This document shows, piece by piece, positions 35,067 to 42,318 of a DNA stretch of 64,000 bases (positions within the stretch are counted from its first letter, which is position 1; each line of letters opens with the position of its first letter). Source of the stretch: Streptomyces sp. NBC_00178 (GTDB taxonomy: Bacteria; Actinomycetota; Actinomycetes; Streptomycetales; Streptomycetaceae); the NCBI RefSeq assembly GCF_036206005.1, contig NZ_CP108143.1, positions 6,353,501 to 6,417,500 on the forward strand, given 5' to 3'. Below the pieces are notes generated by a model. That model worked only from the letters and a program-made list of their open reading frames with translations, made no database searches and was not told the origin of the DNA. Made by a program: the position numbers and the translations under genes.

Positions 35067-35699
35067 ATGCAGATCGCCATCGTGCTCTTCGACCGCTTCA
35101 CGGCACTCGACGCCGTCGGTCCGTACGAGATGCTCAGCCGGGCTCCCGGTGCCGAGACCGTCTTCGTCGCCGAGCGCGCGGGTGCCGTGCGCAACGACAG
35201 CGGAAGCCTCTCGCTCGTCGCCGGCCGCACGCTCGCCGACGTACCCGACCCGGACCTGGTGATCGTGCCGGGCGGCCCGGGGCAGAGCGACCAGATGGAC
35301 AACGAGACCCTGCTCGGATGGCTGCGCACGGCGGACGCCACCAGCACCTGGACCACCTCGGTGTGCACGGGATCGCTGCTCCTCGCCGCGGCGGGGCTGC
35401 TGCGGGGCCGCAGGGCGGCCTCCCACTGGCTCGCCCTCGACGCGCTGAGCACCTACGGGGCCGAGCCCACGGGCGAACGCGTCGTCCTCGACGGCAAGTA
35501 CGTCACCGCCGCCGGTGTCTCCGCCGGCATCGACATGGGTCTCACCCTGCTCGGCACCATCGCCGGCGACGACCACGCCCGGTCCGTCCAGCTGCTGACC
35601 GAGTACGACCCGCAGCCGCCCTACGACGCGGGGTCCCCGCACAAGGCGCCTGCGTCCCTGGTCGAGGAGTGGCGTGCGAAGAGCCGGTTCACGGCGTAG
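35067..35699 (+). CDS. DJ-1/PfpI family protein (isonitrile hydratase-like)
   Basis: 210 residues. IAIVLFDRFTALDAVGPYEML (about 3-23), VIVPGGPGQSDQMDN and the elbow SVCTGSLLLAAAGLLRGRRAASHWLALD (nucleophile Cys about 98) place it near isonitrile hydratase InhA and Hsp31-like proteins; the Asp and Glu expected near the N-terminus (Asp15, Glu20 region) are present. It lies 73 nt after the GlxA-type regulator in the same direction. Its stop overlaps the convergent enoyl-CoA hydratase gene by 11 nt. Confidence 0.92.
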   Translation: MQIAIVLFDRFTALDAVGPYEMLSRAPGAETVFVAERAGAVRNDSGSLSLVAGRTLADVPDPDLVIVPGGPGQSDQMDNETLLGWLRTADATSTWTTSVCTGSLLLAAAGLLRGRRAASHWLALDALSTYGAEPTGERVVLDGKYVTAAGVSAGIDMGLTLLGTIAGDDHARSVQLLTEYDPQPPYDAGSPHKAPASLVEEWRAKSRFTA

Positions 35700-36486
35700 T
35701 CCCGGTCTCCGTCCGCCCCGTCGTCCAGGTGAAGCGGGGAGCGCGGCGCTCCAGGAAGGCGGCGACCCCCTCGGCGGTGTCGCCGCTGTCCTGCGCCTGC
35801 CGGGACCAGTACGCGTCCCGGTCCTCGCGGCCGTCGGCGAACTCCTTCGCCGCCGCCTGCGTCAGCTGCGAGCGCGAGGCCAGGATCCGGGCGAACGCCC
35901 GCACCCGGCCGTCCAGTCCGCCCGCGGGCAGGACCTCGTCGACCAGGCCGGTCCGCAGAGCCCGCTCCGTGCCGACGAGCTCGCCCGAGAACAGCAGGTA
36001 CTTGGCGGCGGCGGGGCCCACCAGCGACACCAGCCGCCGCGTGGAGGACGACGGGTAGACGATCCCCAGCTTGGCCGGGGTGACGCCGAAGGACGCGCCC
36101 TCCTCGGCGAACCGCAGGTCGCAGGCGGCCGCGAGCTGGCTGCCGCCGCCCACGCAGTAGCCGCGCACGGCGGCCAGCGTGGGCCGGGGGAAGGCCGCGA
36201 GGGCCTCCTCGGCCAGGACGGCGAGGGCCTGCGGCCGCCCGCCGGGAGCGCGGAGGGACGCGATGTCCGCTCCCGCGCAGAACGTGTCGCCCGCTCCGGT
36301 GAGCACGAGGACACGCACAGCGGAGTCGGCGGCCAGCTCCCGCAGGAGCACCGGCAGCGCCTGCCACATGCCGGAGGTCATCGCGTTGCGTTTCGCGGGG
36401 TTGCTGATGACGACGGTGGCCACGCCGTCCACGACGGTGTGCTCCAGCCGCGGCTCCGTGTGCGCCGGCCGCTCCGTGAGGTCCAT
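35689..36486 (-). CDS. Enoyl-CoA hydratase/isomerase family protein
   Basis: 265 residues of the crotonase fold. VVDGVATVVISNPAKRNAMTSGMW (about 17-40), GDTFCAGADIASLRAP (about 66-81, oxyanion loop) and VRGYCVGGGSQLAAACDLRFAEEGASFGVTPAKLGIVYP (about 104-142) are the family core. Glu is missing at one of the two usual catalytic positions (the AAACDLRF/GVTPAKLG segments read Gly/Thr where hydratases have Glu), so isomerase, hydrolase or decarboxylase activity is as likely as hydration. ATG 36486 has a -10 hexamer at 36494-36499 and no Shine-Dalgarno sequence. Confidence 0.9.
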   Translation of the reverse strand: MDLTERPAHTEPRLEHTVVDGVATVVISNPAKRNAMTSGMWQALPVLLRELAADSAVRVLVLTGAGDTFCAGADIASLRAPGGRPQALAVLAEEALAAFPRPTLAAVRGYCVGGGSQLAAACDLRFAEEGASFGVTPAKLGIVYPSSSTRRLVSLVGPAAAKYLLFSGELVGTERALRTGLVDEVLPAGGLDGRVRAFARILASRSQLTQAAAKEFADGREDRDAYWSRQAQDSGDTAEGVAAFLERRAPRFTWTTGRTETGTTP

Positions 36487-36493
36487 GCGCCGG

Positions 36494-36499
36494 ATGCTA
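36494..36499 (-). promoter_or_regulatory. -10 hexamer of enoyl-CoA hydratase gene (leaderless start)
   Basis: On the minus strand TAGCAT ends 7 nt before ATG 36486. Confidence 0.45.
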
Positions 36500-36566
36500 T
36501 CCGCAGGGCTCGAACCTATGATCAAGAAGGGGTCCCGAAGCGATCACGCACCGTCAGGAGCCGCTG

Positions 36567-37154
36567 ATGTCCGGACCCACGGCCGAGGGCAGGAAGCTGA
36601 ACCGCAGCTTCGGCGCACTGGCGCTCCTGGGCGCCCTGCTGGTCGTCGCGGGGCTCGTCGGCCTCGTCTACACGGCCGTCGCCACGCTCACCTCGATGAT
36701 CCTCTTCGGCTGGCTGCTGCTCGTCGGCGGCCTCGTCGGCCTGCTGCACGCCGTGCAGGCGCGCGGCACCCCGTACTTCTGGCTCGGTGTGGTGGTCGCC
36801 GCGCTGAACATCGCGGCCGGTGTCGTGGTCATCCGGAATCCGGTGGGGACCGCCGAGGCGCTCACGATGTTCGCCGCGCTGCTGTTCCTCACCGGGGGAG
36901 TGTTCCGGCTGGTCGGCAGCGTCGTCGTCCGGGGCCCGCAGTTCGGCTGGACCCTGCTCCAGGGTGCCTTCGGACTGCTGCTCGGGGTGCTGGTGCTCGT
37001 GGACTGGCCCCACAACAGCCTGTACGTGCTCGGCTGCTTCTTCTCGCTGGCCCTGCTGTTCGACGGGCTGGGACTGGTCGCGATCGGGGTGGGCGGGCGA
37101 CGCGTCGTCAGCATGGTGACGGAGCAGATGGCGCCCGAAGGGGACGAGAAGTAG
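36567..37154 (+). CDS. HdeD-family (DUF308) membrane protein
   Basis: 195 residues with six predicted membrane helices between about 17 and 180, arranged as three pairs (ALLGALLVVAGLVGLVYT, MILFGWLLLVGGLVGLLHA, YFWLGVVVAALNIAAGVVVI, ALTMFAALLFLTGGVFRLVG, TLLQGAFGLLLGVLVLVDWP, LYVLGCFFSLALLFDGLGLV). The D-W-P loop and the overall pattern fit HdeD, linked in E. coli to acid resistance; the role in actinomycetes is unknown. CAGGAG before ATG 36567 supports the start. It is divergent from the hydratase gene. Confidence 0.9.
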   Translation: MSGPTAEGRKLNRSFGALALLGALLVVAGLVGLVYTAVATLTSMILFGWLLLVGGLVGLLHAVQARGTPYFWLGVVVAALNIAAGVVVIRNPVGTAEALTMFAALLFLTGGVFRLVGSVVVRGPQFGWTLLQGAFGLLLGVLVLVDWPHNSLYVLGCFFSLALLFDGLGLVAIGVGGRRVVSMVTEQMAPEGDEK

Positions 37155-37301
37155 TCCATTCACCTGACGCTGTCATACCCAAACGATCAAATTGACTCCT
37201 TAATTGACCACTTACGGTCAGTGCTGCGGTCCGGACCATCCTGTTCCCGACACTCGTTACCCGATGGTCAGCGAGGTCGATTCGAGAGCGGGTGCCGGTC
37301 C

Positions 37302-37757
37302 ATGGAGAGCCGCGGGAGTGTTCCGGCCCATCCGGTGTCGTACGAGGGGGTGTGGCGCTTCACCGCCCCGGCCGTGGACGCCTCGGTGCCCCAGGCCCGG
37401 CACGCCGTGCGTGATCTGCTGAACAGACAGGGGGTGCCGGTCGAGGACGAGATCCTCCAGGGTCTGCTGCTCATCGTCTCGGAGCTCGTCACGAACGCGG
37501 TCCGGCACGCGGCCCTGCTCTCGCCCGAGCTCGCCGTCGAGGTGGCCATCGGCGCGGAGTGGATCCGGGTGTCCGTCGAGGACAACCACCCCTACCGCCC
37601 CACGGCCCTCGTCACCGACTACGGGCAGACGGGCGGCCGGGGGCTGTTGCTGGTGCGCGAGATCACCGCGGAGGCGGGAGGCACCTGCGACGTGGAGCAC
37701 ACCGCGGGCGGCGGCAAGATCATCTGGGCGGCGCTGCCCCTCACGGCACAGCTCTGA
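37302..37757 (+). CDS. Anti-sigma-factor-type ATP-binding protein (HATPase_c, SpoIIAB/RsbW-like)
   Basis: 151 residues. The GHKL nucleotide-binding boxes are present: N box LLIVSELVTNAVRHA (about 63-77), G1 VSVEDNHPYRP (about 96-106), G2 GQTGGRGLLLVREI (about 113-126). The second His-Asn pattern and lack of a receiver or dimerisation domain fit the small regulatory kinases that bind sigma factors or anti-sigma antagonists, very common in Streptomyces. A 147-nt leader region upstream holds AT-rich DNA with two TTGAC elements (about 37190-37210). ATG 37302 lacks a strong ribosome binding site. Confidence 0.87.
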   Translation: MESRGSVPAHPVSYEGVWRFTAPAVDASVPQARHAVRDLLNRQGVPVEDEILQGLLLIVSELVTNAVRHAALLSPELAVEVAIGAEWIRVSVEDNHPYRPTALVTDYGQTGGRGLLLVREITAEAGGTCDVEHTAGGGKIIWAALPLTAQL

Positions 37758-37782
37758 CCGCCCCGGCGCCCCCGTAGCCGCG

Positions 37783-38376
37783 TCACCAGCCCGCGGACGT
37801 ACCCGTCAGCTCCCGGATCGCGGGCCGCGCGGCGTCCAGCACCGTCATGAACCACGCCGAGAACGGCGCCGCCGCGTGCCGCTCCGCCAGCTCGGCGGCG
37901 CTCACGAAGGCCGTCTCCCCGACCTCCTCCGCGTCCGGCCGCAGCTCCTCCTGCGCCAGCCCGACGAACAGGTGGTTGAACTCCTGCTCGACCAGGCCCG
38001 ACACGGGATCGGGATGGTTGTAGCGGACCGTGCCCGCGGTCGCGAGCAGCGAGGGCGAGATGCCCAGCTCCTCGTACGTACGCCTGGCGGCGGCCGCGAA
38101 CGGCGCCTCCCCGGGGTACGGATGGCCGCAGCAGGTGTTCGACCAGACGCCGGGGGAGTGGTACTTGCCGAGGGCCCGGCGCTGCAGCAGCAGCCGCCCC
38201 TGCTCGTCGAAGAGGAAGACGGAGAACGCCCGGTGCAGCTGACCGGGGGCCTGATGGGCCGCGAGCTTCTCCGCGGTGCCGATGGTGGTGCCGCTCTCGT
38301 CGACCAGTTCGAGCATGATCGTGTCTGCTGTGCCGTTCGACGCGCTGTGCGCCGCGGTGGCTGGTGTGGTCGGCAT
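37783..38376 (-). CDS. idi: Isopentenyl-diphosphate delta-isomerase, type I
   Basis: 197 residues of the Nudix-fold type I isomerase, which interconverts IPP and DMAPP. Active-site text: HRAFSVFLFDEQGRLLLQRR (about 47-66), SPGVWSNTCCGHPYPGE (Cys about 84 region), ARRTYEELGI (Nudix-like helix) and EQEFNHLFVG (catalytic Glu about 132). AAGG six nt before ATG 38376 makes this start better than ATG 38382. It is convergent with the anti-sigma gene. It fits the isoprenoid genes ispG and dxs in the hopanoid cluster 20 kb further on, though it is transcribed alone. Confidence 0.96.
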   Translation of the reverse strand: MPTTPATAAHSASNGTADTIMLELVDESGTTIGTAEKLAAHQAPGQLHRAFSVFLFDEQGRLLLQRRALGKYHSPGVWSNTCCGHPYPGEAPFAAAARRTYEELGISPSLLATAGTVRYNHPDPVSGLVEQEFNHLFVGLAQEELRPDAEEVGETAFVSAAELAERHAAAPFSAWFMTVLDAARPAIRELTGTSAGW

Positions 38377-38476
38377 ACCCATCCTTCGCTTTGGTTCCCG
38401 GCCTTGTGCGCCGGACCCCTCGAGTGCGGTCAAGTCTGCCGTACAAAAGCCGCTTGTCCGCGCTTCGGGGGCTGGC

Positions 38477-38521
38477 ATGTCCGTTCCGCCGCCCGCCCCC
38501 GGAGGGCGGTGGAACGGACAT
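38477..38521 (-). terminator. Long hairpin after methyltransferase-GNAT gene
   Basis: ATGTCCGTTCC (38477-38487) pairs with its complement (38511-38521), extended inward by a G-T pair and CCGCCC/GGGCGG, giving an 18-bp stem directly after the stop codon of the minus-strand gene. Confidence 0.8.
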
Positions 38522-38525
38522 CGCC

Positions 38526-39779
38526 TCAGACGCCGAAGGCTTCCGGATAGTGGATCGTGCCCACCGGGACCTGCGCGGAATCGTCGAGCACCAACGCCAT
38601 GAACGCCTCGTCGGGCACGTCGAAACCCGGGACGATCCCGAACCGCGAGGCCGGCAGGAAGCCGAAGGCCGGGTAGTACTCGGGATGACCGAGCACCAGA
38701 ACGAGTGACTCGCCCCGCAGCCTCGCCGCGTCCAGCACCGCCCGCACCACCGCGCGGCCCGCGCCCCGGCGTTGGTGGTCCGGTGCCGTCGAGACCGGAG
38801 CCAGGGCGAGTGCGGGCGCGTCCCCGACCGTGCACCGGGTCAGCAGGGCGTGGGCCGCGACGGAACCGTCCTCCGCCTCGGCCACGTAGGAAAGACCGGG
38901 CAGCCAGGCGCCGGGATCGTCGCGCAGCGCGTCGACCAGACCGGCCTCGGCGGGCGTCGGGAACGCGGCGGCGACGACGGCGCGCACCGCGTCACGGTCC
39001 CCCGGCGCCTCCGGGCGGGTCCGCCAGCGGGGATCATGAGGCCGCAGCACATAGCCCGCGTACCCGTACTCCGTGCCGTGCCGGGCACGCACCGCGAGTT
39101 CCTCGCGGGTGGCCTCCAGCGCTCCGGCCATCCCCGGGGCCGAGGCATCGGCACCGGCGACCCGCTCGGCGAGCGGGACGTAGTACTCGTCCCAGTCGTC
39201 GTCGGGCTGCACCAGCACCCCGAGCACGTGGCAGCCCGCCGCCACGGCCGCCGCCGTGTTCCCCGCGACGGGGCGGAGCGAGGCCTGCCGGTCCCAGAAG
39301 GCGCGGGCCCCCGCCGACGGGGAGTCCGTGGTCCAGGCGCACTCGGTGATCACCAGGCAGCCGCCGGGTGCGAGGAACCGCTGCCAGTCCCTCACCGCGG
39401 TGTCGAAGCCGACGATGTAGGCGGAACCCTCCGCCCAGACGAGGTCGAAGGAGCCGTCGGCGGCATCGGGCCCGCCGAGGCCGGCCATGTCGGCCCGTAC
39501 GGTGCGGATGCGGTCATCGAGCCCCCGGGCCCGTGCGGCCTCGGCGAGCTCGTCGAGGAACGGCTGGTGCAGATCGACCGCCGTCACCCGCGCACCCGCC
39601 TCGGCGGCGAGCAGCAGAGCGGCCCTGCCCGGGCCGCAGCCCAGGTCCAGGACGCGCGGGTGTGGCGGCAGCGGGCCCGCGAGCGCGAGGAGACGCCGGG
39701 TGGTGGCATCCGATCCCGGGCTCTGCCGGGGCAGCCGGTCGTGAAGGGCGAAGAAGGCGTCGTGCATGGGGTCGGTCAA
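38526..39779 (-). CDS. Fusion of SAM-dependent methyltransferase and GNAT N-acetyltransferase
   Basis: 417 residues. Residues about 1-245 are a class I methyltransferase (motif [30 protein letters not shown], motif IV GSFDLVWAEGSAY). Residues about 262-417 are a GNAT domain (PEAPGDRDAVRAVVAAAF, VSTAPDHQRRGAGRAVVRAVLDAARLRG with the acetyl-CoA loop QRRGAG, YPAFGFLPASRFGI). This two-domain layout is known in Streptomyces, substrate unknown. Start TTG 39779 has AAGGG eight nt upstream; ATG 39767 is the alternative. A small ORF with its own ribosome binding site lies in the leader. Terminated by the hairpin at 38477-38521. Confidence 0.9.
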   Translation of the reverse strand: MTDPMHDAFFALHDRLPRQSPGSDATTRRLLALAGPLPPHPRVLDLGCGPGRAALLLAAEAGARVTAVDLHQPFLDELAEAARARGLDDRIRTVRADMAGLGGPDAADGSFDLVWAEGSAYIVGFDTAVRDWQRFLAPGGCLVITECAWTTDSPSAGARAFWDRQASLRPVAGNTAAAVAAGCHVLGVLVQPDDDWDEYYVPLAERVAGADASAPGMAGALEATREELAVRARHGTEYGYAGYVLRPHDPRWRTRPEAPGDRDAVRAVVAAAFPTPAEAGLVDALRDDPGAWLPGLSYVAEAEDGSVAAHALLTRCTVGDAPALALAPVSTAPDHQRRGAGRAVVRAVLDAARLRGESLVLVLGHPEYYPAFGFLPASRFGIVPGFDVPDEAFMALVLDDSAQVPVGTIHYPEAFGV

Positions 39780-39824
39780 CGTCGGAACCCTTGTGTGAGA
39801 GGGCTCCGGCCGGACGGCCCGGCG

Positions 39825-39905
39825 TCAGCCGAGCGGTCGGCCGGTCACCCGGAAGATGAGGAAGGACCGGTCGCTGCGCGGGGCAGCCGTCGTCGCGACG
39901 GTCAT
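39825..39905 (-). CDS. Possible 26-residue upstream ORF (leader peptide)
   Basis: ATG 39905 is preceded by GAAGGAG with a suitable spacer and encodes 26 residues (MTVATTAAPRSDRS... ending RPLG), stopping 45 nt before the TTG of the methyltransferase-GNAT gene. A -10-like TAGGGT at 39958-39963 would place it in that gene's leader. No run of regulatory codons is obvious. Translation is inferred from the start signal only. Confidence 0.4.
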   Translation of the reverse strand: MTVATTAAPRSDRSFLIFRVTGRPLG

Positions 39906-39983
39906 CGACCTCAGCTCCTTCACTCTTCACGGGCTCCGGACCCGGAGACACGCGCAGACCCTAGCACCGGGACCGGCCGGTGG

Positions 39984-40925
39984 TCAGTGGCAGAGCCGCG
40001 ACTCGTGCTCCGCGTGCCCGCTGGGCTCCAGCTGGAAGGTGCAGTGCTCGACGTCGAAGTGATGTCCGAGGCATCCCTGAAGGTCGTGCAGCACCTTCTC
40101 GTGCCCTATCGAGTCGAGCATCTCCTGGTGCACCACGACGTGGGCGGAGAGGACGGGCATCCCCGAGGTGATCGTCCAGGCGTGCAGGTCGTGGACGTCC
40201 AGGACGCCGGGCAGCGCCGTGATGTGGGCCCGCACCTTCTCCATGTCGACCCCCTTGGGAGCCGACTCCAGCAGCACGTCGAGAGTCTCCCGGAGGAGTC
40301 TGACCGTACGGGGGACGATCATCAGCCCGATCAGGAGCGAGGCGATGGGGTCGGCGGCCTGCCAGCCGGTGGCGACGATGATGCCCGCCGCCACGAGCAC
40401 CGTGACGGAGCCGAGGGTGTCGGCGACGACTTCCAGATAGGCGCCGCGCACGTTGAGGCTGTCCCGCTGCCCGCGCATCAGCAGGGACAGCGAGACCACG
40501 TTCGCGAGCAGACCAACGGCGGCGAACGCGATGGCCAGACCGCCCCTCGTGTCCGCCGGCGTCATGAAGCGTTGGACGGCTTCGAAGACCAGGTAGCCGC
40601 CGACACCCAGCAGGAGCAGACAGTTCGCGAGGGCGGCGAGGATCTCGGCGCGTGCGTAGCCGAAGGTGCGGTTGGGGCTCGCGGGCTTGTTGGCGAAGTG
40701 GATGGCCAGGAGGGCCATGCCGAGGCCCAGGGCGTCGGTCGCCATGTGGGCCGCGTCCGCGATCAGCGCCAGCGAGTCCGCGAGCAGCCCGCCGACGATC
40801 TCCATGACCATGACGCCGAGCGTGATGCCCAGGGCCACCCGGAGCCGGCCCCGGTACGCGGCGGCGGCCGTCCCCGTGGGGGGCGGTCCGCCGTGCGCGT
40901 GCCCGTGATCGTGGCCTGCCCCCAT
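39984..40925 (-). CDS. Cation diffusion facilitator (zinc/cadmium exporter type)
   Basis: 313 residues. A His-rich N-terminus (HDHGHAHGG) precedes six membrane helices. Helix II has the metal site SLALIADAAHMATDALGLGMALLA (HxxxD) and helix V the partner site GAYLEVVADTLGSVTVLVAA (DxxxD-like HxxxD variant). The cytosolic C-terminal domain (about 215-313) has HDLHAWTITSGMPVLSAHVVV and a terminal His/Cys-rich tail CLGHHFDVEHCTFQLEPSGHAEHESRLCH-type segment. It exports Zn2+ or similar by proton antiport. GGAGG seven nt before ATG 40925 sets the start. It stands alone. Confidence 0.95.
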   Translation of the reverse strand: MGAGHDHGHAHGGPPPTGTAAAAYRGRLRVALGITLGVMVMEIVGGLLADSLALIADAAHMATDALGLGMALLAIHFANKPASPNRTFGYARAEILAALANCLLLLGVGGYLVFEAVQRFMTPADTRGGLAIAFAAVGLLANVVSLSLLMRGQRDSLNVRGAYLEVVADTLGSVTVLVAAGIIVATGWQAADPIASLLIGLMIVPRTVRLLRETLDVLLESAPKGVDMEKVRAHITALPGVLDVHDLHAWTITSGMPVLSAHVVVHQEMLDSIGHEKVLHDLQGCLGHHFDVEHCTFQLEPSGHAEHESRLCH

Positions 40926-41045
40926 GAGACCGCCTCCGTAGACCCGTCGTGTCCTTCGGACAGTCGAACGCCTCTCGCCCGATGCCGCCAGTGAACTACG
41001 GGGGGCGGGTACGGGGCAACACGGCACTGAACACCGTTGTCATGT

Positions 41046-41079
41046 GCCCTGACCTGCGGAAACGTCCGCAGGTCAGGGC
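41046..41079 (-). terminator. Terminator after galE
   Basis: A perfect 15-bp inverted repeat (GCCCTGACCTGCGGA and complement) with an AACG loop, 20 nt after the galE stop on the minus strand. Confidence 0.8.
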
Positions 41080-41098
41080 GCCGACGTGGTGCGGGGTG

Positions 41099-42094
41099 CT
41101 ACGTCGCGGCGCGTGCCCCGGGGTGCAGGAGGCACCAGCCCTCCCAGGCCGACTCCACCATCTCGCGCATCCCGCGCCGGGCCGTCCAGCCCAGTTCCTC
41201 CGTCATCCGGGCGGCCGACGCGACGGCCATGGCGGCGTCCCCCGGCCGGCGTGCCTCGATCACGGGCGTCGCGGGCAGACCGGTGACCTCCAGCACCAGC
41301 TCGGCCAGCCGGCGCACCGAGACGCCCTCGCCCCGCCCGATGTTCACGGTGAGGTCCCCGCCGGTCCCGGCCGCCGCGTCCCGGTCGAGCCGTCCGGCGA
41401 CGGCGAGATGCGCGTCCGCCAGGTCGGCGACGTGGATGTAGTCGCGGACGCAGGTGCCGTCCGGCGTCGGGTAGTCGTCACCGAAGATGCGGGGCGCCTC
41501 GCCCCTCGTCAGCCGGTCGAAGAACATGGGGACGACGTTGAAGACGCCGGTGTCCGCCAGCTCCGGCTCGCCCGCGCCGGCCACGTTGAAGTACCGCAGG
41601 CAGGCCGTCGAGATGCCGTGGGCCCGGCCCGTGGCCCGGACGAGCCACTCCCCGGCGAGTTTGGTCTCGCCGTACGGGTTGATCGGCGCGCAGGGGGTCT
41701 CCTCGGTGATGAGGTCGGTGTCCGGGACGCCGTACACCGCTGCCGACGACGAGAAGAGGAACCGCCCCACACCCGCGGCGACCACGGCCTCCAGGAGCAC
41801 CGACAGCCCCGTGACGTTCTCCCGGTAGTACATCAGCGGCTTCTCGACGGATTCGCCGACCTGCTTCTTCGCCGCGAGGTGCACCACACCGGTCACCGCG
41901 TGCTCGGCCAGCACCCGGTCGACCACGGCGCGGTCGGACGCCGAACCGCGCACCAGGGTGATGTCCGCGGGCAGCCGGACGTCGATCCCGGTCGAGATGT
42001 CGTCGAGGACGACGACCCGCTCCCCGGCCTCCTTCATGGCTTTCGCCACATGTGCCCCGATGTATCCGGCTCCGCCTGTGATCAACCACGTCAT
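41099..42094 (-). CDS. galE: UDP-glucose 4-epimerase
   Basis: 331 residues, extended short-chain dehydrogenase. NAD-binding GGAGYIGAHVAKAM (about 7-20), VVHLAAKKQVGESVEKPL (about 70-87), catalytic SSSAAVYG and Y-X3-K in NPYGETKLAGE (about 140-150), and RYFNVAGA. It interconverts UDP-glucose and UDP-galactose, giving sugar donors for glycans. It is divergent from the CDP-alcohol/export operon and may supply it, although it is transcribed separately. ATG 42094 has a -10 hexamer (42102-42107) and no ribosome binding site. Confidence 0.94.
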   Translation of the reverse strand: MTWLITGGAGYIGAHVAKAMKEAGERVVVLDDISTGIDVRLPADITLVRGSASDRAVVDRVLAEHAVTGVVHLAAKKQVGESVEKPLMYYRENVTGLSVLLEAVVAAGVGRFLFSSSAAVYGVPDTDLITEETPCAPINPYGETKLAGEWLVRATGRAHGISTACLRYFNVAGAGEPELADTGVFNVVPMFFDRLTRGEAPRIFGDDYPTPDGTCVRDYIHVADLADAHLAVAGRLDRDAAAGTGGDLTVNIGRGEGVSVRRLAELVLEVTGLPATPVIEARRPGDAAMAVASAARMTEELGWTARRGMREMVESAWEGWCLLHPGARAAT

Positions 42095-42101
42095 ACGCGT
42101 C

Positions 42102-42107
42102 AGCTTA
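42102..42107 (-). promoter_or_regulatory. -10 hexamer of galE (leaderless start)
   Basis: On the minus strand TAAGCT ends 7 nt before ATG 42094. Confidence 0.45.
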
Positions 42108-42318
42108 GGCGCTGTCCGGACGCGGTTTGTGGGGCGAGGTGTTGATCGACGATGATGATCGGAAACGGCTCCGCATGATGGCCGGATCGCCCGAACGGAC
42201 CACAAACGGCCGGTGAACTCGGCCTTCCGTTCATCCGATAGCCTCAGCCGACGTGCCGCCGGCCCACCTCGGGGCCGCACTGTCGCGCGCCGTCCCCAGT
42301 GCCAAGGAGTGAGTTCGT

